From Paracoccaceae bacterium (GTDB lineage: Bacteria > Pseudomonadota > Alphaproteobacteria > Rhodobacterales > Rhodobacteraceae), in NCBI GenBank assembly GCA_003561595.1, contig PWWF01000145.1, positions 1 through 6,683 of the forward strand: DNA of 6,683 nt, read 5' to 3'. Positions 5,285 to 6,683 of this stretch are shown one piece after another. The translations under genes and the position numbers were made by a program. Numbering within the stretch: the stretch's first letter is position 1; the number at the start of each line of letters is the position of its first letter. Below the pieces are notes generated by a model that searched no databases, was not told the DNA's origin, and saw only the letters and a list, made by a program, of their open reading frames with translations.

Positions 5285-6379
5285 ATGGCTGTGCACCTTG
5301 CCCAACTGACGCTGTCGCATTTCCGCTCGCATCTGCGCACGCGGCTGGTGCTGGACGGGCGCCCGGTCGTGCTGTCCGGCCCCAATGGGGCGGGCAAGAC
5401 GAATATCCTTGAGGCCGTCTCGCTCTTCTCGCCCGGTCGCGGGCTACGCCGTGCAACGCCTGACGAGATCGCGCGCAAGCCACAGGCGCTGGGCTGGAAG
5501 CTGCGCACCGAGGTCGCTACCCCGGACGGCCCCCGCGCGCTGGAGACATGGGCCGAGCCCGGCAGCACACGGCAGGTGCGCATCGATGACAAATCCGCCC
5601 CGCAGATCGCGCTGGGGGCGATCATGGCGATGCTGTGGCTGACCCCGCAGATGGATCGCCTGTGGATCGAGGCGGCAGAGGGCCGGCGGCGCTTTCTGGA
5701 CCGTATGGTGCTGAGCTTCCTGCCCGGGCACGGCGCAGAGGTGCTGGCCTATGACAAGGCCATGCGCGAACGCAACCGCCTGCTGCGCGACGCTGTGGCC
5801 GATGGCGGCTGGTATGCCGCGCTGGAGGGGCAGATGGCGCAGGCTGGTGCGCAGATCACCCGCAATCGGCAGGATACACTGACGCTGCTTGCCCGTCATG
5901 CGGACCCCGATGGCCCGTTCCCCGTGGCCGATCTGACGCTTGACTGCGCCGCCCCCGAGGGCGCGGATGCTCTGGCGCAGGTGCTGGCCGAGGGGCGGCG
6001 CCGCGACATGGCCGCCGGGCGCAGCCTGAGCGGGCCGCACCGTGCCGATCTGGGTGCGGTCTGGGCGGCGAAAGGGATGCCCGCCGCCCAATGCTCCACT
6101 GGTGAGCAGAAGGCGCTGCTGATCTCGCTGATCCTTGCCAATGCGCGCGCGCTCGCGGCCGAGCGTGGCACCCCCCCGGTCCTGCTGCTTGATGAGGTCG
6201 CGGCCCATCTGGACGCATCTCGCCGCGCGGCCCTGTTCGACACGCTTTGCGGTTTGGGCACTCAGGCCTTTCTGACCGGCACGGGGCACGAGTTCTTTGC
6301 CGGGCTGGGCGCGCGCGCGCAGCATTTCGACGTCACCGAGGCCGAGGGCCTCTCGCATCTGCGGGAGAGAATGCCATGA
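5285..6379 (+). CDS. recF: DNA replication and repair protein RecF
   Basis: A 364-residue SMC-like ATPase that, with RecO and RecR, loads RecA at single-strand gaps and helps restart stalled forks. Seen: an N-terminal start typical of RecF (LTLSHFRSH), Walker A GPNGAGKT (32-39), the family block LWLTPQMDRLW followed by GRRRFLDRMVL, the GPHRADL segment, the ABC-type signature STGEQKALL (from 271), and Walker B LLLDEVAAHLD with Asp303 and Glu304. All ATPase elements are intact and the length is near E. coli RecF. The start is set by an in-frame TGA at 5279-5281, two codons upstream, so ATG 5285 is the first available. No purine-rich ribosome-binding site precedes it (AGTTTTTACCGCTGACGC). It follows dnaN by 149 bp and overlaps the next gene by an ATGA junction at 6376-6379. 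Confidence 0.97.
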   Translation: MAVHLAQLTLSHFRSHLRTRLVLDGRPVVLSGPNGAGKTNILEAVSLFSPGRGLRRATPDEIARKPQALGWKLRTEVATPDGPRALETWAEPGSTRQVRIDDKSAPQIALGAIMAMLWLTPQMDRLWIEAAEGRRRFLDRMVLSFLPGHGAEVLAYDKAMRERNRLLRDAVADGGWYAALEGQMAQAGAQITRNRQDTLTLLARHADPDGPFPVADLTLDCAAPEGADALAQVLAEGRRRDMAAGRSLSGPHRADLGAVWAAKGMPAAQCSTGEQKALLISLILANARALAAERGTPPVLLLDEVAAHLDASRRAALFDTLCGLGTQAFLTGTGHEFFAGLGARAQHFDVTEAEGLSHLRERMP

Positions 6380-6683
6380 CACTGCCCCAGCAGCGGATCA
6401 CCCTTGTCAGCCTGGGTGTTGCCGATCTGGACCGCGCCTGCGCCTTGTATGCCGCCCTGGGCTGGGCGCCTGCAGAACAGGCGGACGGGATGGCCTGCTA
6501 TCAGTTGCAGGGGCAGGCGCTGATGCTGTTCGGGCGCGCCGCGCTGGCCGAGGATCAGGGCCGGGCAGGGACGGAACTGGGCACCGGCGCGATGACGCTG
6601 GCGCAGAATTTCAACACGCGCGACGATGTCGATGCCGCCTATGCTCTGGCCATCGCGGCGGGTGCGCGCGCGCTCAAGGCGCC
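6376..6683 (+). CDS. VOC superfamily (glyoxalase/bleomycin-resistance fold) protein, 3'-truncated by window edge
   Basis: The first 102 codons are present and the frame is open at the window end. The protein begins MTLPQQRITLVSLGVADLDR and continues with ALYAALGW, the beta-alpha unit typical of one VOC module. It then has the predicted strands CYQLQGQALMLFGR and, in a second module, MTLAQNFNTRDDVDAAY followed by an Ala-rich helix. VOC proteins are metal-dependent enzymes (lyases, dioxygenases, fosfomycin or bleomycin resistance) or binding proteins. The substrate cannot be told from this fragment, and resistance should not be assumed. ATG 6376 overlaps the recF stop (TGA 6377-6379), and GGGAG at 6363-6367 inside recF is its ribosome-binding site, 8 bases upstream, so it is probably translated from the recF transcript. 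The superfamily call is good; function is unknown. Confidence 0.82.
   Translation, partial: MTLPQQRITLVSLGVADLDRACALYAALGWAPAEQADGMACYQLQGQALMLFGRAALAEDQGRAGTELGTGAMTLAQNFNTRDDVDAAYALAIAAGARALKA

Noticed and set aside
5661..5669. TGTGGATCG as a possible DnaA box
   Set aside because: It is a single site within the conserved LWIEA codons of recF, with no neighbouring boxes.
5444..6382. 312-codon open frame on the - strand
   Set aside because: It is antisense to recF, rich in Gln, Arg and His, with no recognisable domain; a codon-bias shadow.

Overview
The window is chromosomal DNA of an alphaproteobacterium, most probably of the order Rhodobacterales. It is GC-rich, its proteins read like Rhodobacterales orthologues, and the gene order mutM - enoyl-CoA hydratase - rpsT - dnaA - dnaN - recF is, from memory, characteristic of that group. 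All genes are on the + strand, and no mobile element, tRNA, rRNA or CRISPR array is visible.

Layout: the window opens inside mutM (about 8 codons missing at the 5' end), a base-excision repair glycosylase. A 64-bp gap leads to a complete enoyl-CoA hydratase of fatty-acid beta-oxidation. A 155-bp gap follows that carries two abutting perfect stem-loops just before the Shine-Dalgarno of rpsT (ribosomal protein S20). rpsT is closed by a strong hairpin with a TTCG loop. Next is a 448-bp gap with no convincing gene until its last 30 bases, where a 9-codon open reading frame ends one base before the dnaA start codon. dnaA (replication initiator), dnaN (sliding clamp) and recF (recombination mediator) follow, separated by 112-bp and 149-bp gaps that contain repeats and palindromes. 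The last gene, a VOC/glyoxalase-fold protein cut by the window end, overlaps the recF stop codon by an ATGA junction.

Function: this is core replication and repair DNA (mutM, dnaA, dnaN, recF) with a ribosomal-protein gene and a metabolic enzyme in between. The coding genes are ordinary and intact. The points worth a second look are non-coding: the rpsT leader structure, the coupled mini-ORF before dnaA, GANTC (CcrM-type) sites clustered between rpsT and dnaA, a helically phased direct repeat before dnaN, and nested palindromes between dnaN and recF. No cluster of DnaA boxes was seen, so the replication origin is probably not in this window. I did not find a wholly new multi-gene system here.
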